A model generated the notes under the pieces. That model was not told the origin of the DNA. It made no database searches and saw only the letters and a program-made list of their open reading frames with translations. A program made the position numbers and the translations under genes. A stretch of DNA of 56,300 nucleotides, taken from the NCBI GenBank assembly GCA_022548915.1, contig JAKZES010000034.1, forward strand, positions 1 through 56,300, read 5' to 3'. Shown in pieces: positions 37,486 to 47,244 of the stretch. Each line of letters begins with the position of its first letter. Within the stretch, counting starts at the first letter, position 1. Source of the DNA: Verrucomicrobiaceae bacterium E54 (GTDB taxonomy: Bacteria > Verrucomicrobiota > Verrucomicrobiia > Verrucomicrobiales > Akkermansiaceae).

Positions 37486-37877
37486 CAGACCGATTCGATG
37501 ATGATGTTGCCGTAGGCGGTCGGGTCACCGGTCCGGATCAGGCCGATGGCGGAGGGAACCAAGGCCTTGAAGTCCAGGTGGGGCAACCGCTCGACCTCCG
37601 GGATGCCCTCGAAGGCTCCGTCGAAGGCTTGAAGCGTCTCGGTGGGATTGGTGGACAGAAATTCCTCCGCCTGCCAGACCTTGCCGATCGTGAAGTTCGG
37701 CCGGATCAGGCCGAGAACGTCGAGAATCGTGGGGATGCCGCGGGTCAGCGAGATGTCGACGGTTTCGACCTCCGGCCAGTAGGGGAAGGCCCAGTCGGCG
37801 ATGACCAGGGTGTTGGTGTGGCGGATTCGGGCGAGGAGCTCGAGGATGTGGGGGTTCAGGATGCCGTTCTGCAACAT
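37485..37877 (-). CDS. fucU: RbsD/FucU-family sugar mutarotase
   Basis: A 130-residue mutarotase that interconverts the alpha and beta anomers of a sugar such as L-fucose. Seen are LQNGILNPHILELLARIRHTNTLVIADWAFP (in part) and the C-terminal FKALVPSAIGLIRTGDPTAYGNIII. The catalytic His pair region and Tyr are in place. The start MLQNGILNPH at 37877 is the family N terminus. It is the first gene of the leftward four-gene operon. Confidence 0.8.
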   Translation of the reverse strand: MLQNGILNPHILELLARIRHTNTLVIADWAFPYWPEVETVDISLTRGIPTILDVLGLIRPNFTIGKVWQAEEFLSTNPTETLQAFDGAFEGIPEVERLPHLDFKALVPSAIGLIRTGDPTAYGNIIIESV

Positions 37878-37923
37878 GGCGGCGGAATCCTGAGCCTCAG
37901 GGCGGGTTCGACGCAACCCTTGC

Positions 37924-37938
37924 GGCGGATTTTCCGCC
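37924..37938. repeat. Small palindrome GGCGGA-TTT-TCCGCC
   Basis: Perfect 6-base arms with a 3-base loop, in the divergent gap between fucU and fusA. Another member of the GGCGGA/TCCGCC family. Confidence 0.55.
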
Positions 37939-38024
37939 AGTCCGGTGTTGCCAAATCCGCCAAGGTGGATAGCAATTCGCCGCCCTGCGACTTGGTCGCC
38001 TGACAATCAAGCAACAACGACCCG

Positions 38025-40148
<2,124 letters not shown>

Positions 40149-40161
40149 GCGGAGGCGTGGC

Positions 40162-40178
40162 GGCGGCTTCCAGCCGCC
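40162..40178. repeat. Small palindrome GGCGGCT-TCC-AGCCGCC
   Basis: Perfect 7-base arms with a 3-base loop, 13 bases after the fusA stop codon. It has the same architecture as the GGCGGAT palindromes. Confidence 0.55.
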
Positions 40179-40195
40179 AAGCCCCTTCATCCACA

Positions 40196-40225
40196 AGTCC
40201 GTCACCATTCGGTGGCGGGCTTTTT
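40196..40225 (+). terminator. Rho-independent terminator after fusA
   Basis: AGTCCGTCACC pairs with GGTGGCGGGCT (two G-U pairs) over the loop ATTC, followed by a T run. It lies 47 bases after the fusA stop. Confidence 0.8.
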
Positions 40226-40262
40226 CTTTTGCGTGCGGAGGCAAGCCCCCGCCCGCAAAAAT

Positions 40263-41531
40263 TCACACCCGCACCCTCTCCACGTTGGCCCCGAGTGCCT
40301 CGAGTTTCTCGTCGATGTGCTCGTAGCCGCGGTCGATGTGGTAGAGGCGGTTGATCTCGGTGGTGCCCTCGGCGGTGAGGGCGGCCAGCACGAGGGCCGC
40401 GGAGGCCCGCAGGTCGCTGGCCATCACCGGTGCGCCACTGAGTTTCTTGACGCCGGTGATCTGTGCCTGGCCGTCGGCGACGTGGATGTCGGCGCCCATG
40501 CGCTTCAATTCCGCGCAGTGCATGAAGCGCTGCGGGAAGATGGTGTCGGTGACCCTGCTGGTGCCCGGCGTGGTGGCGAACAGCGCGGTCATCTGTGCCT
40601 GCATGTCCGTCGGGTAGCCCGGGTAGGGGTCGGTGGAAATTTCGGCCGGCATGGGCGTGTCGCCGCGATGGATGGTGCAGGCGTCGCCGTTGTCGTTGAA
40701 GTGGACCTGGTGGCCGGCCTTTCGCAGGGCACTGGTGATCGCCACCAGGTGGCCTTCGTGAACGCGGCGCAGGGTCACACCCTCGCCGGCCAGGGCGGCG
40801 GCGACCATGAAGGTGCCGGCTTCGATCCGGTCGGGAATCACGTTGTGAACCGTGCCGTGAAGTTCCCCGACTCCCTCGATCGTGATGGTGGAGGTGCCGG
40901 CACCGGAGATCCTGGCACCCATGGAATTCAAGAAGTCGGCGAGGTCCACGACCTCGGGTTCGCAGGCGGCGGAGGTGATGGTGGTGGTGCCCTCGGCGAG
41001 GGTGGCGGCCATCATCACGTTGTCGGTGCCGAGCACGGTCGGCCCGTTCTCGCCGCACAGGTCGACCGTCGCGCCCTTGAGCCCGCCGGGGGCGGAAAGG
41101 ATCACGTTGCCGCCCTCGAACTCGGTGGTGGCTCCCAGCGCCTCGAGCCCGCGGATGTGCAGGTCGATCGGCCGGTCGCCGATGACGCAGCCGCCGGGCA
41201 GCGCGACGACGCAGCGGCGCTTGCGGGCGAGCAGGGGCCCCATCATGCACACCGACGCGCGCATCCGGCGGACGATGTCGTAGGGCGCGGTGTCGGAAAT
41301 GTCGGCGGCCGTCACGCGCACGGTGCCCGAGAAGCGCTCCACGTCCGCCCCGAGGCCGGTGAGGATCTGCACCATGTAGTTGGTGTCGGAGACGTCCGGC
41401 ACCCGGCGGATCACCACGTCCTGGTCGGTGAGCAGTGCCGCCGCGAGGATGGGCAGCGAGGCGTTCTTCGACCCGGAAATGGTGATGGCGCCGTGGATCG
41501 GTGTGCCGCCGTGAACGAGGAGCTTGTCCAT
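40263..41531 (-). CDS. murA: UDP-N-acetylglucosamine 1-carboxyvinyltransferase
   Basis: MurA (422 residues), the first committed step of peptidoglycan synthesis (enolpyruvyl transfer to UDP-GlcNAc). The opening DKLLVHGGTPIHGAITISGSKNA (in part) has the conserved Lys-Asn. The catalytic Cys is in LPGGCVIGDRPIDLH, so the enzyme should be fosfomycin-sensitive. The ending HIDRGYEHIDEKLEALGA is typical. The start at 41531 is set by the fold; the frame is open far upstream. It is transcribed in the same direction as prmC, separated by an inverted repeat. Confidence 0.95.
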   Translation of the reverse strand: MDKLLVHGGTPIHGAITISGSKNASLPILAAALLTDQDVVIRRVPDVSDTNYMVQILTGLGADVERFSGTVRVTAADISDTAPYDIVRRMRASVCMMGPLLARKRRCVVALPGGCVIGDRPIDLHIRGLEALGATTEFEGGNVILSAPGGLKGATVDLCGENGPTVLGTDNVMMAATLAEGTTTITSAACEPEVVDLADFLNSMGARISGAGTSTITIEGVGELHGTVHNVIPDRIEAGTFMVAAALAGEGVTLRRVHEGHLVAITSALRKAGHQVHFNDNGDACTIHRGDTPMPAEISTDPYPGYPTDMQAQMTALFATTPGTSRVTDTIFPQRFMHCAELKRMGADIHVADGQAQITGVKKLSGAPVMASDLRASAALVLAALTAEGTTEINRLYHIDRGYEHIDEKLEALGANVERVRV

Positions 41532-41543
41532 GAAGGTGAAGAG

Positions 41544-41605
41544 GAGGGCGGATATTCCTGTCCGCGATTCGGGTTCTGGAAAGGCGGACAGGAGTGTCCG
41601 CCCTC
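41544..41605. repeat. Imperfect 22-bp inverted repeat, BIME-like
   Basis: The arms 41544-41565 and 41584-41605 match at 20 of 22 positions when one is reversed. Each arm is itself a hairpin: GGCGGACA-GGAG-TGTCCGCC at 41583-41602 is perfect, and the other has one mismatch. Two inverted palindromes facing each other is the structure of paired REP (BIME) elements. It lies between prmC and murA. Confidence 0.75.
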
Positions 41606-41608
41606 CCT

Positions 41609-42448
41609 TCATGCCTTGCGGGCAATCGGGAAGCGGGGGATGCCAGAGAGGTCGTTGAGGGTCAAGACGTCCGTGAGTCCGGCGTCGCCGAGCAGGCGCT
41701 CGACCTGCGCCGCCTGATCGATGCCGATCTCGAGGGCGAGCCAACCACCGGGGCGGAGACGTTCGCTGGCCTCGGGAATGAAGCGGCGGATGACGTCCAA
41801 TCCGTCTTTTCCTCCGAAAAGGGCGAGCGGGGGGTCGTGGCGGACCTCCTTCGCCAGTTCCTCGCCCTCGGGCACGTAGGGGAGGTTGGCGGCGATCAGG
41901 TCGAAGGATGCGTCCCCCGGGATGCCGCTGAAGAGGTCGGACTCGATGAACCGGACTTCTGCCGCGCCGATGGAGGTCGCGTTTTCCCGGGCCAGATCGA
42001 GGGCGTCGGCGGAAACATCCGCCAGGGTGACCCTCGCCCCCGGAAAATCGGTCGCCAGTGACAGCCCGAGGCAGCCGCTACCGGTTCCCATGTCGAGGAT
42101 CGCGGCGTCATCGGGCAGTTTGACGTTCTTCGCCAGCCATTCGGCCAGTTCCTCGGTTTCGGGGCGGGGGATCAGCGCGCGGGCATCGGTCTTGAACTCG
42201 TGCTGCCGGAAGCCGACGGACCCGACCAGGTGCTGCACCGGGACCCCGTCGCCCCGCTGCTTCAGCGATTCCCGGAGGGGGGCCATGTCGGACTCCTCCA
42301 TCGGCTCATCGAAGCGCAGGTAGAGGTCCATGCGGGTGCAGCCGAGCTGGTGGGCGACGAGCATCTGCATGTTGCGCCGTGCATCATCGATCCCGCGCTT
42401 CTCGAGGTAGGCGGTGCCCTTGTCGAGGATGTCGAGGACGGTGGTCAT
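41609..42448 (-). CDS. prmC: Release factor glutamine methyltransferase
   Basis: PrmC/HemK (279 residues), which methylates the GGQ glutamine of peptide release factors. An N-terminal helical domain (about 1-75) precedes the SAM-binding domain with LIPRPETEELAEWL, DMGTGSGCLGLSLA and the catalytic loop AANLPYVP. The usual motif is NPPY; here it is NLPY. The C-terminal LRPGGWLALEIGIDQ is normal. It overlaps the M20 peptidase gene by 4 bases. Confidence 0.9.
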   Translation of the reverse strand: MTTVLDILDKGTAYLEKRGIDDARRNMQMLVAHQLGCTRMDLYLRFDEPMEESDMAPLRESLKQRGDGVPVQHLVGSVGFRQHEFKTDARALIPRPETEELAEWLAKNVKLPDDAAILDMGTGSGCLGLSLATDFPGARVTLADVSADALDLARENATSIGAAEVRFIESDLFSGIPGDASFDLIAANLPYVPEGEELAKEVRHDPPLALFGGKDGLDVIRRFIPEASERLRPGGWLALEIGIDQAAQVERLLGDAGLTDVLTLNDLSGIPRFPIARKA

Positions 42449-43587
42449 CTGATTTCAGATTTCAGATTCTGGATCGCAGATTGTATGAAGCGGGTGAAGA
42501 AGGTGGCACCTTCCTCAAGGGCGGCGATTTCGATGAACTCGTCGGCGGTGTGCGCCTGATTGATCGAGCCCGGGCCCATGCAGACCGAGGGAATCCCGGC
42601 GGTCGAGAGGTGGGCGGCATCGGAGAACCAGGGGGCTCCCACCGGCGTCGAGTCCGCCCGCACGGACCGGATCCGCCCGATCCACGGGTGGTCCGCCGCG
42701 GTTTCCATCGGCGGATTGTCGTGGGGATCGACGAGTTCGAGCGGTGTGCCCTCCAGCGCTTCCTTGAGGACCTCAAGAACCCCGCCCGCGTCGTCCAGCG
42801 ACGGTGTGGTGCGGATGTCGATCTCCGTCTCGCAGCGGTCGGGCACGACATTCGGCCGGCTGCCGCCGCGGATCACGCCGATGTTCAGGGTCGAGTGTCC
42901 GAGAACGGGGTGGGTGAAGCCGGCGAGCCGGGTCCCGAGCTGGTCTTCCAAGGCGGCGAGTGCGCGGGCCATCTTCATCACCGCGTTGTCACCCTTCTCC
43001 GGTTGGGACGAATGCGTCGCCTTTCCCGTGGTTCGCAGCGTCGCCCACAGCGAGCCCTTGGTCACATGGACGATGTCGAGACCGGTCGGCTCGCCGACGA
43101 TGGCGAACTCGTAGTCGGCGGCATGACGGCGGGCGAACTCCCGCGAGCCCCACTGGCCGGATTCCTCGCCCATGAAGGCCACGAAATCGATGGCGACCGG
43201 CGAATCGGCCAGGGCTTCGGCATGCTCCCGCAGCCCCCACAGCATCGCGGCCATGGGGCCCTTGGTGTCGCAGGAGCCACGCCCCCAGAGGCGGCCGTCG
43301 CGGATCTCCCCCGAAAAGGGCTCGATGGTCATGCCCTCGACGCCGACGGTGTCGAGGTGAGGCCCGAGCAGGATGCGCGGGCGACCGTCGCGCGGCGCGA
43401 AGGTCGCGATCAGATTCGGGCGCCCGGGCTTGATCTCTTCCAGCTCGACGGTCGCGCCGATTCCTTCGAGCCATTCCTTCAGCCACGCCGCCATCGCCGC
43501 CTCCCCGATCCGGTCGGTGCCGGGGGCGTTGTCCGGATTGACCGAGGGAATGCGGACGAGTTGCTGGAGGAGTTCGGTGACGGACAC
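42445..43587 (-). CDS. M20-family metallopeptidase (ArgE/DapE/ACY1 type)
   Basis: A 380-residue zinc hydrolase of amide bonds (deacetylase or dipeptidase). Metal ligands are seen in LLGPHLDTVGVEG (His, Asp), WGRGSCDTKGPMAAML (Asp), FMGEESGQWGS (Glu pair) and the late QAHTADEFIEI (His). Length fits ArgE/DapE. The substrate is not decided by sequence, so no symbol is given. The last 11 codons read through a heptamer repeat (IQNLKSEIR), so its C terminus has probably been extended. It overlaps prmC by 4 bases. Confidence 0.87.
   Translation of the reverse strand: MSVTELLQQLVRIPSVNPDNAPGTDRIGEAAMAAWLKEWLEGIGATVELEEIKPGRPNLIATFAPRDGRPRILLGPHLDTVGVEGMTIEPFSGEIRDGRLWGRGSCDTKGPMAAMLWGLREHAEALADSPVAIDFVAFMGEESGQWGSREFARRHAADYEFAIVGEPTGLDIVHVTKGSLWATLRTTGKATHSSQPEKGDNAVMKMARALAALEDQLGTRLAGFTHPVLGHSTLNIGVIRGGSRPNVVPDRCETEIDIRTTPSLDDAGGVLEVLKEALEGTPLELVDPHDNPPMETAADHPWIGRIRSVRADSTPVGAPWFSDAAHLSTAGIPSVCMGPGSINQAHTADEFIEIAALEEGATFFTRFIQSAIQNLKSEIR
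42451..42485. repeat. Degenerate 7-bp tandem repeat at the peptidase 3' end
   Basis: Five successive 7-base units (TGATTTC, AGATTTC, AGATTCT, GGATCGC, AGATTGT) cover the last codons of the M20 peptidase gene and the junction with prmC. This resembles the heptamer short tandem repeats found in several bacterial genomes. Confidence 0.6.
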
Positions 43588-43606
43588 GGGCCGAGGCTGC
43601 GCCTCG

Positions 43607-43634
43607 AATGACGAATGACAAATGCTAAATGACG
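43607..43634. repeat. 7-bp tandem repeat upstream of the peptidase gene
   Basis: Four units, AATGACG, AATGACA, AATGCTA and AATGACG, lie 19 bases upstream of the M20 peptidase start. With the heptamers at its 3' end, the gene is bracketed by two different 7-bp repeat tracts. Confidence 0.65.
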
Positions 43635-43662
43635 AAGGTGGAGGAACGGGGGCGTGTTAGCC

Positions 43663-43688
43663 TGCATTTCTCACGCGTGAGAAATGCA
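43663..43688. repeat. Perfect 26-bp palindrome
   Basis: TGCATTTCTCACG followed at once by its reverse complement, with no loop. The core TTCTCACG/CGTGAGAA recurs 120 bases away. It lies in the 246-base gap between the M20 peptidase and the YiiX-like gene. Confidence 0.8.
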
Positions 43689-43803
43689 TCCCGACCGGGT
43701 CGGGACCGTTACGGCACCACAGAGGATTCTGGCGATTGTTTTTGTTAGACAGTGTGTTGCAGGGCCTATCGGGGCTAACCCCGACAAAGTCGGCCCTTCG
43801 GGC

Positions 43804-43830
43804 GGATTCCTCACGTCCCGTGAGAAATCC
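43804..43830. repeat. Related hairpin with the same CTCACG/CGTGAG core
   Basis: GGATTCCTCACG and CGTGAGAAATCC (11 of 12 positions pair) flank a TCC loop, ending 3 bases before the stop codon of the YiiX-like gene. It may serve as that gene's terminator. Between it and the 26-bp palindrome are two smaller inverted repeats (CCCGAC-CGG-GTCGGG near 43690, and CCCGAC-AAA-GTCGG near 43782). Confidence 0.7.
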
Positions 43831-43833
43831 GGG

Positions 43834-44475
43834 TTAGTGCTTCTTCACCGCCCGCCGCGGGGCCTCGACGAGAAGAGGGGACTTCACGAGGTCGCCGGGA
43901 GCGACGGCCGGCTCGTCCAGCGGCAGGTTCTGCCGTCCGCCGTAGCGTTGGTCGATGATGGCCTTCACGGTGGGGGCCTCGAGGTTGTAGTCGCGGAACG
44001 GGCGTTGCTTGCAGAGTTCAACGCCGGCCTGTCGATAGAGCTTCCACACGAACTCGGAGCAGTAGAGGGCGCCGTCGTCCCAGCGGAACTTGAGGTCGTA
44101 GTTGAGGCCGAGCTGCCGTTCCGCCCAGCCGCGGGCCCTGGCGGCGGATGCCGGCTCGAGCGGCTGTTTCAAACGATAGGCGCGAAAGGTGTCGGGCAGG
44201 CTGCGGGCGATCCAGCGGTCGAGCGGCGTGGCACCGACGGGCTGGACGGCTTCGACCACCATCCAGCGTCCCTCGTGTTTGAAGACCACGCCGCAATGGG
44301 TGAAGGGCGAGCCGGTGGCGTCGCGGATGGCATCGCTCTGGGCCCCGGGGTTTCCCTGGAAGACGATGTCGCCCTCCTGCAGATCGTAGCGGGGCTGGGC
44401 GGGTTGCCGTTTCGACCCGGCCGCAGCCGGGAGCAGTGTGGCGGCGAGCGCTAGCAGGAGAAAGGACCGGACCAT
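43834..44475 (-). CDS. Exported YiiX/YebB-like (permuted NlpC/P60) cysteine peptidase
   Basis: A 213-residue protein with a signal peptide (MVRSFLLLALAATLLPAAAG). The domain has the permuted papain-like order: DIVFQG near the start, the His in FTHCGVVFKHEGRWMVVEAV (in part), and the Cys in LYCSEFVWKLYRQAG. This matches YiiX/YebB-like proteins, proposed amidases or acyl hydrolases of the envelope. The exact substrate is unknown. The ATG at 44475 gives the signal peptide; the frame is open upstream. Confidence 0.8.
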   Translation of the reverse strand: MVRSFLLLALAATLLPAAAGSKRQPAQPRYDLQEGDIVFQGNPGAQSDAIRDATGSPFTHCGVVFKHEGRWMVVEAVQPVGATPLDRWIARSLPDTFRAYRLKQPLEPASAARARGWAERQLGLNYDLKFRWDDGALYCSEFVWKLYRQAGVELCKQRPFRDYNLEAPTVKAIIDQRYGGRQNLPLDEPAVAPGDLVKSPLLVEAPRRAVKKH

Positions 44476-44560
44476 GGTTTCGTGTAGCGTCAAAAGCCGG
44501 TTCTTGCCATGCGATTCTTCGCATCGACGCCGGGGGCTGGATTTCCTAACGTCGGGTCTG

Positions 44561-45031
44561 ATGCAGCCTAGGACACCCTTCGAGTACACGATTCTGAGCC
44601 TGCGGGTGCTGCTCGGTGTGTGGTTTGCGGCCATTGGCGGGGACAAGCTGTTTCGCGTCGGTGCACCGGCATTCTCCCGTCAGGTCGCGGAATTCGGCAT
44701 CCTCCAGGATCCATGGAACCTGATGGTCGGCTATTTCGTCCCGTGGCTGGAGCTTCTCGCCGGGATCTGCCTGCTCGCCAGCGTCCTGCACCGGGGGGCG
44801 GTGCGGGTGCTGCTTGCGCTTACCGTGATCTTCCTCTTCGTCAACGGCCAGGCGATGGCCCGCGGCATGGATCCGGATTGCGGGTGTTTTGGAAAATGGT
44901 TCGAGATGGGGGTCGGTGGAAAAATGATCCTGCTGGTTTTTCAGGGGGGGCTGCTGGCTTTCCTGATGGGGACGGAGCGAAAGGTGGGGCGTAAGGTCTT
45001 TCGCGGGACGCGGATGCGCCTTCCGGGCTGA
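44561..45031 (+). CDS. MauE/DoxX-family membrane protein
   Basis: A 156-residue protein with four membrane segments. The motif DPDCGCFGKWFEMG between helices 3 and 4 is typical of MauE-like redox membrane proteins, where the Cys pair is thought to take part in disulfide exchange. The opening LRVLLGVWFAAIGGDKLF is DoxX-like. The start at 44561 puts it 85 bases from the divergent YiiX-like gene. A terminator follows. Confidence 0.8.
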   Translation: MQPRTPFEYTILSLRVLLGVWFAAIGGDKLFRVGAPAFSRQVAEFGILQDPWNLMVGYFVPWLELLAGICLLASVLHRGAVRVLLALTVIFLFVNGQAMARGMDPDCGCFGKWFEMGVGGKMILLVFQGGLLAFLMGTERKVGRKVFRGTRMRLPG

Positions 45032-45037
45032 AGGGCC

Positions 45038-45060
45038 GCGCGACCCCGGTCGCGCATTTT
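45038..45060 (+). terminator. Terminator hairpin after the MauE-like gene
   Basis: GCGCGACC and GGTCGCGC flank a CC loop and are followed by ATTTT, 6 bases after the stop codon. Confidence 0.7.
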
Positions 45061-45173
45061 GACGGGAGCGCGAGTGCCGCCTACGCCAAGGCTCCGGCGT
45101 GCCAGGGGGCTTGCGCGGTCCTTTCGGCCCCCTTGCCCTTGCCGTGGGCGATCGATGGGGCAAGATTCCGGGC

Positions 45174-45962
45174 ATGCGCTACGCCGAACGATTGCAGGCC
45201 CGGATCGACGCCACGGGATCGAGACTTTGCGTCGGGATCGATCCCCGCCCGGGGGACGACGGGATCGGGGCGGTGCCGGATTTCCTGAAGCGACTCGTCG
45301 ACGAAACCTGGGAGCAGGCCGCCGCCTTCAAGCCGAACATGGCTTACTTCGAGGCGATGGGGCTGCGCGGCATCGAGATCCTCGGCGAACTGCTGGAGGC
45401 GATGCCGGACGAGGTGCCGGTGATCCTCGACGCCAAACGCAGCGACATCGGGGAGACCCAGAAGTACTATGCGCATAGTTACTTTGATCACTGGGGGGTC
45501 GACGCGGTCACGCTCAACCCCTTCCTCGGCTACGATTCGCTCGAGCCCTTTCTCAACTGGGAGGGGAAGGGGGTCTACCTGCTCGCGGTGACCTCCAATG
45601 CCGGTTCGGCGGACTTCCAGCGCCAGCAACTTGCGGACGGCCGTTCGGTGTTCGAGTTGGTGACCGCGCTGGGGGATCGTGCCGGTGCTGAAGGACGCGC
45701 CACGGACACCGGCTACGTGGTCGGGCTCACCAATGCCGCCGACGTTCTGGCGAAGATGCCGGATGCCCCGTTGCTGGTCCCGGGACTCGGGGCCCAGGGC
45801 GGGGACCTCGCCTCGCTCGCCGGTGCCGGACGCAGGGCACCGGATGTGATCAACGTATCGCGCGGCATTTCCTACGCCGGCGACGACCGCGGCTTCGCCG
45901 AGCGCGCCCGTGACTGGGCCGAACGGATTTCCGAGGCGTATGCGGCGGCCACGGGCGCTTGA
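45174..45962 (+). CDS. pyrF: Orotidine 5'-phosphate decarboxylase, type 2
   Basis: OMP decarboxylase (262 residues), the last step of UMP synthesis. The catalytic motif is LDAKRSDIGET; the opening LCVGIDPRP and the late LLVPGLGAQGGD (phosphate binding) are also seen. The length and FKPNMAYFEAMG place it in the type 2 group found in actinobacteria and others. The start MRYAERLQARIDATGS at 45174 is the family N terminus. Confidence 0.93.
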   Translation: MRYAERLQARIDATGSRLCVGIDPRPGDDGIGAVPDFLKRLVDETWEQAAAFKPNMAYFEAMGLRGIEILGELLEAMPDEVPVILDAKRSDIGETQKYYAHSYFDHWGVDAVTLNPFLGYDSLEPFLNWEGKGVYLLAVTSNAGSADFQRQQLADGRSVFELVTALGDRAGAEGRATDTGYVVGLTNAADVLAKMPDAPLLVPGLGAQGGDLASLAGAGRRAPDVINVSRGISYAGDDRGFAERARDWAERISEAYAAATGA

Positions 45963-45974
45963 AGGAGTAGGGGC

Positions 45975-46898
45975 ATGGCAAAGAAGCGAGCGAGGCCGGG
46001 GCGCGCCAGCGCGCACTATTCGGGGATCCTTCCGCAGAAGGGTTGGCCCCGGCGTAACTACAAGTTTTTCCGCCATCGCATCGTGCCCGGCATGTTCCGC
46101 CGGCGAAATGGTGAGATCCAGGTCCCGGTGCTGGAGCCGCCCGCCGAGGGCGCGGTGCGGGTGACCTGGATCGGCCATGCCGGGTTCTTCCTCCAGTTCG
46201 CCGACCACACGATTGTCATCGATCCCAACTGGGCGCGCTGGCACGGCATCGTGAAGCGCCAGCGCGAACCCGGCCTGCCGATCGAACGGATTCCGGAACT
46301 CGACTTGGTGCTGGTCACCCACGCCCACTTCGACCACCTGCACAAGCCCAGCCTCAAGGTGCTGCAGGCGCGCGACGGGATCGTGGTGCCGAAGGGAAGC
46401 GGTTCGTTGGTCCGCAAGCTCGGCTTTCCGGAGGTGCACGAGATGAAGGTTTGGGAGCAACTGGAACTCGACGAACTCCACATCCTCCACACGCCCAGCC
46501 ACCACTGGGGCGCGCGCTACCTGCACGACACCCATCGCGACTACGGCGGCTACCTGATCGAGGCCGGTGGCAAAAGCGTCTTCCACTGCGGCGACTCGGC
46601 CTGGTTCGACGGCTTCGCCGAAATCGGCCGCCGCTGCCCGTCCATCGACGTCGCCCTGATGCCGATCGGGGCCTACGACGCGCCCAGCGGCCGCGACGTC
46701 CACATGAACCCGGAGGAGGCCGTCCGCGCCTTCGCCGAAATCGGGGCGAAGATCATGATCCCGATGCACTACGACACCTTTCCGCTCGGCAACGAGGAGC
46801 CCGGGGAGGCAGTGGACCGCTTGCTGCAGGAAGCCGACCGCCTTGGCATCAGCAAGCACATCCTGATCCCCGAGGAAGGGGTGGGGATCGAGTGGTGA
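45975..46898 (+). CDS. Metallo-beta-lactamase-fold hydrolase
   Basis: A 307-residue MBL-fold hydrolase of the UlaG/NAPE-PLD-like type. Metal ligands are in VTHAHFDHLHKP, SHHWGARYLHDTHRDYGGY (in part), FHCGDSAWFDGFAEIG and IMIPMHYDTFPLGNEE. The N terminus is basic (MAKKRARPGRASAHYSG) and carries a family-specific extension. It starts 12 bases after pyrF. Its last 31 codons recur, diverged, at 47648-47740 beyond a nucleotidyltransferase module. Substrate unknown. Confidence 0.87.
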   Translation: MAKKRARPGRASAHYSGILPQKGWPRRNYKFFRHRIVPGMFRRRNGEIQVPVLEPPAEGAVRVTWIGHAGFFLQFADHTIVIDPNWARWHGIVKRQREPGLPIERIPELDLVLVTHAHFDHLHKPSLKVLQARDGIVVPKGSGSLVRKLGFPEVHEMKVWEQLELDELHILHTPSHHWGARYLHDTHRDYGGYLIEAGGKSVFHCGDSAWFDGFAEIGRRCPSIDVALMPIGAYDAPSGRDVHMNPEEAVRAFAEIGAKIMIPMHYDTFPLGNEEPGEAVDRLLQEADRLGISKHILIPEEGVGIEW

Positions 46899-47007
46899 GC
46901 CGGTGTTGAATTTGAGAATGGGCGTCTGGATTGGGTCATTCGGTCTCGCCGTGCATGTCTTCCTTCAACGGGCTTGTTCTGTCCTCGCCGGGAGGTATCC
47001 TGCGCGC

Positions 47008-47244
47008 ATGAGTGGTTCGATTCTAGTGGACCAGACCCAGCGTGGCCGAGTTTGGTCCCGCAAGCTTGGCGTCGAGGAGGACGACGGCGAGTTCGATCTC
47101 GCGTTCTGGCAGGCGCAATCCCCCGAAGTCCGGTTTTCGGCGGCTTGGGACATGGTCGAGACCGCCTGGTCCATGAAAGGGCTACCAGTCGATGAACTTC
47201 GACTTCAAAGAACTGCTGGCCGAGCTGTTCCGTTTCCAGGTTAG
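47008..47244 (+). CDS. Small protein paired with a nucleotidyltransferase
   Basis: A 78-residue protein, charged and helical, with RVWSRKLGVEEDDG and FDLAFWQAQSPEVRFSAAWDMV (in part). The FWQxQSP pattern followed by a Trp-rich helix is that of small genes found immediately upstream of nucleotidyltransferases in toxin-antitoxin-like pairs. The last part overlaps the start of the nucleotidyltransferase gene by 53 bases. A role as antitoxin or partner is an inference from position. Confidence 0.6.
   Translation: MSGSILVDQTQRGRVWSRKLGVEEDDGEFDLAFWQAQSPEVRFSAAWDMVETAWSMKGLPVDELRLQRTAGRAVPFPG

Noticed and set aside
46903-47008. An earlier ATG extending the small protein before the nucleotidyltransferase
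   Set aside because: The added 35 residues look like translated intergenic sequence; the later ATG at 47008 begins the recognisable part.
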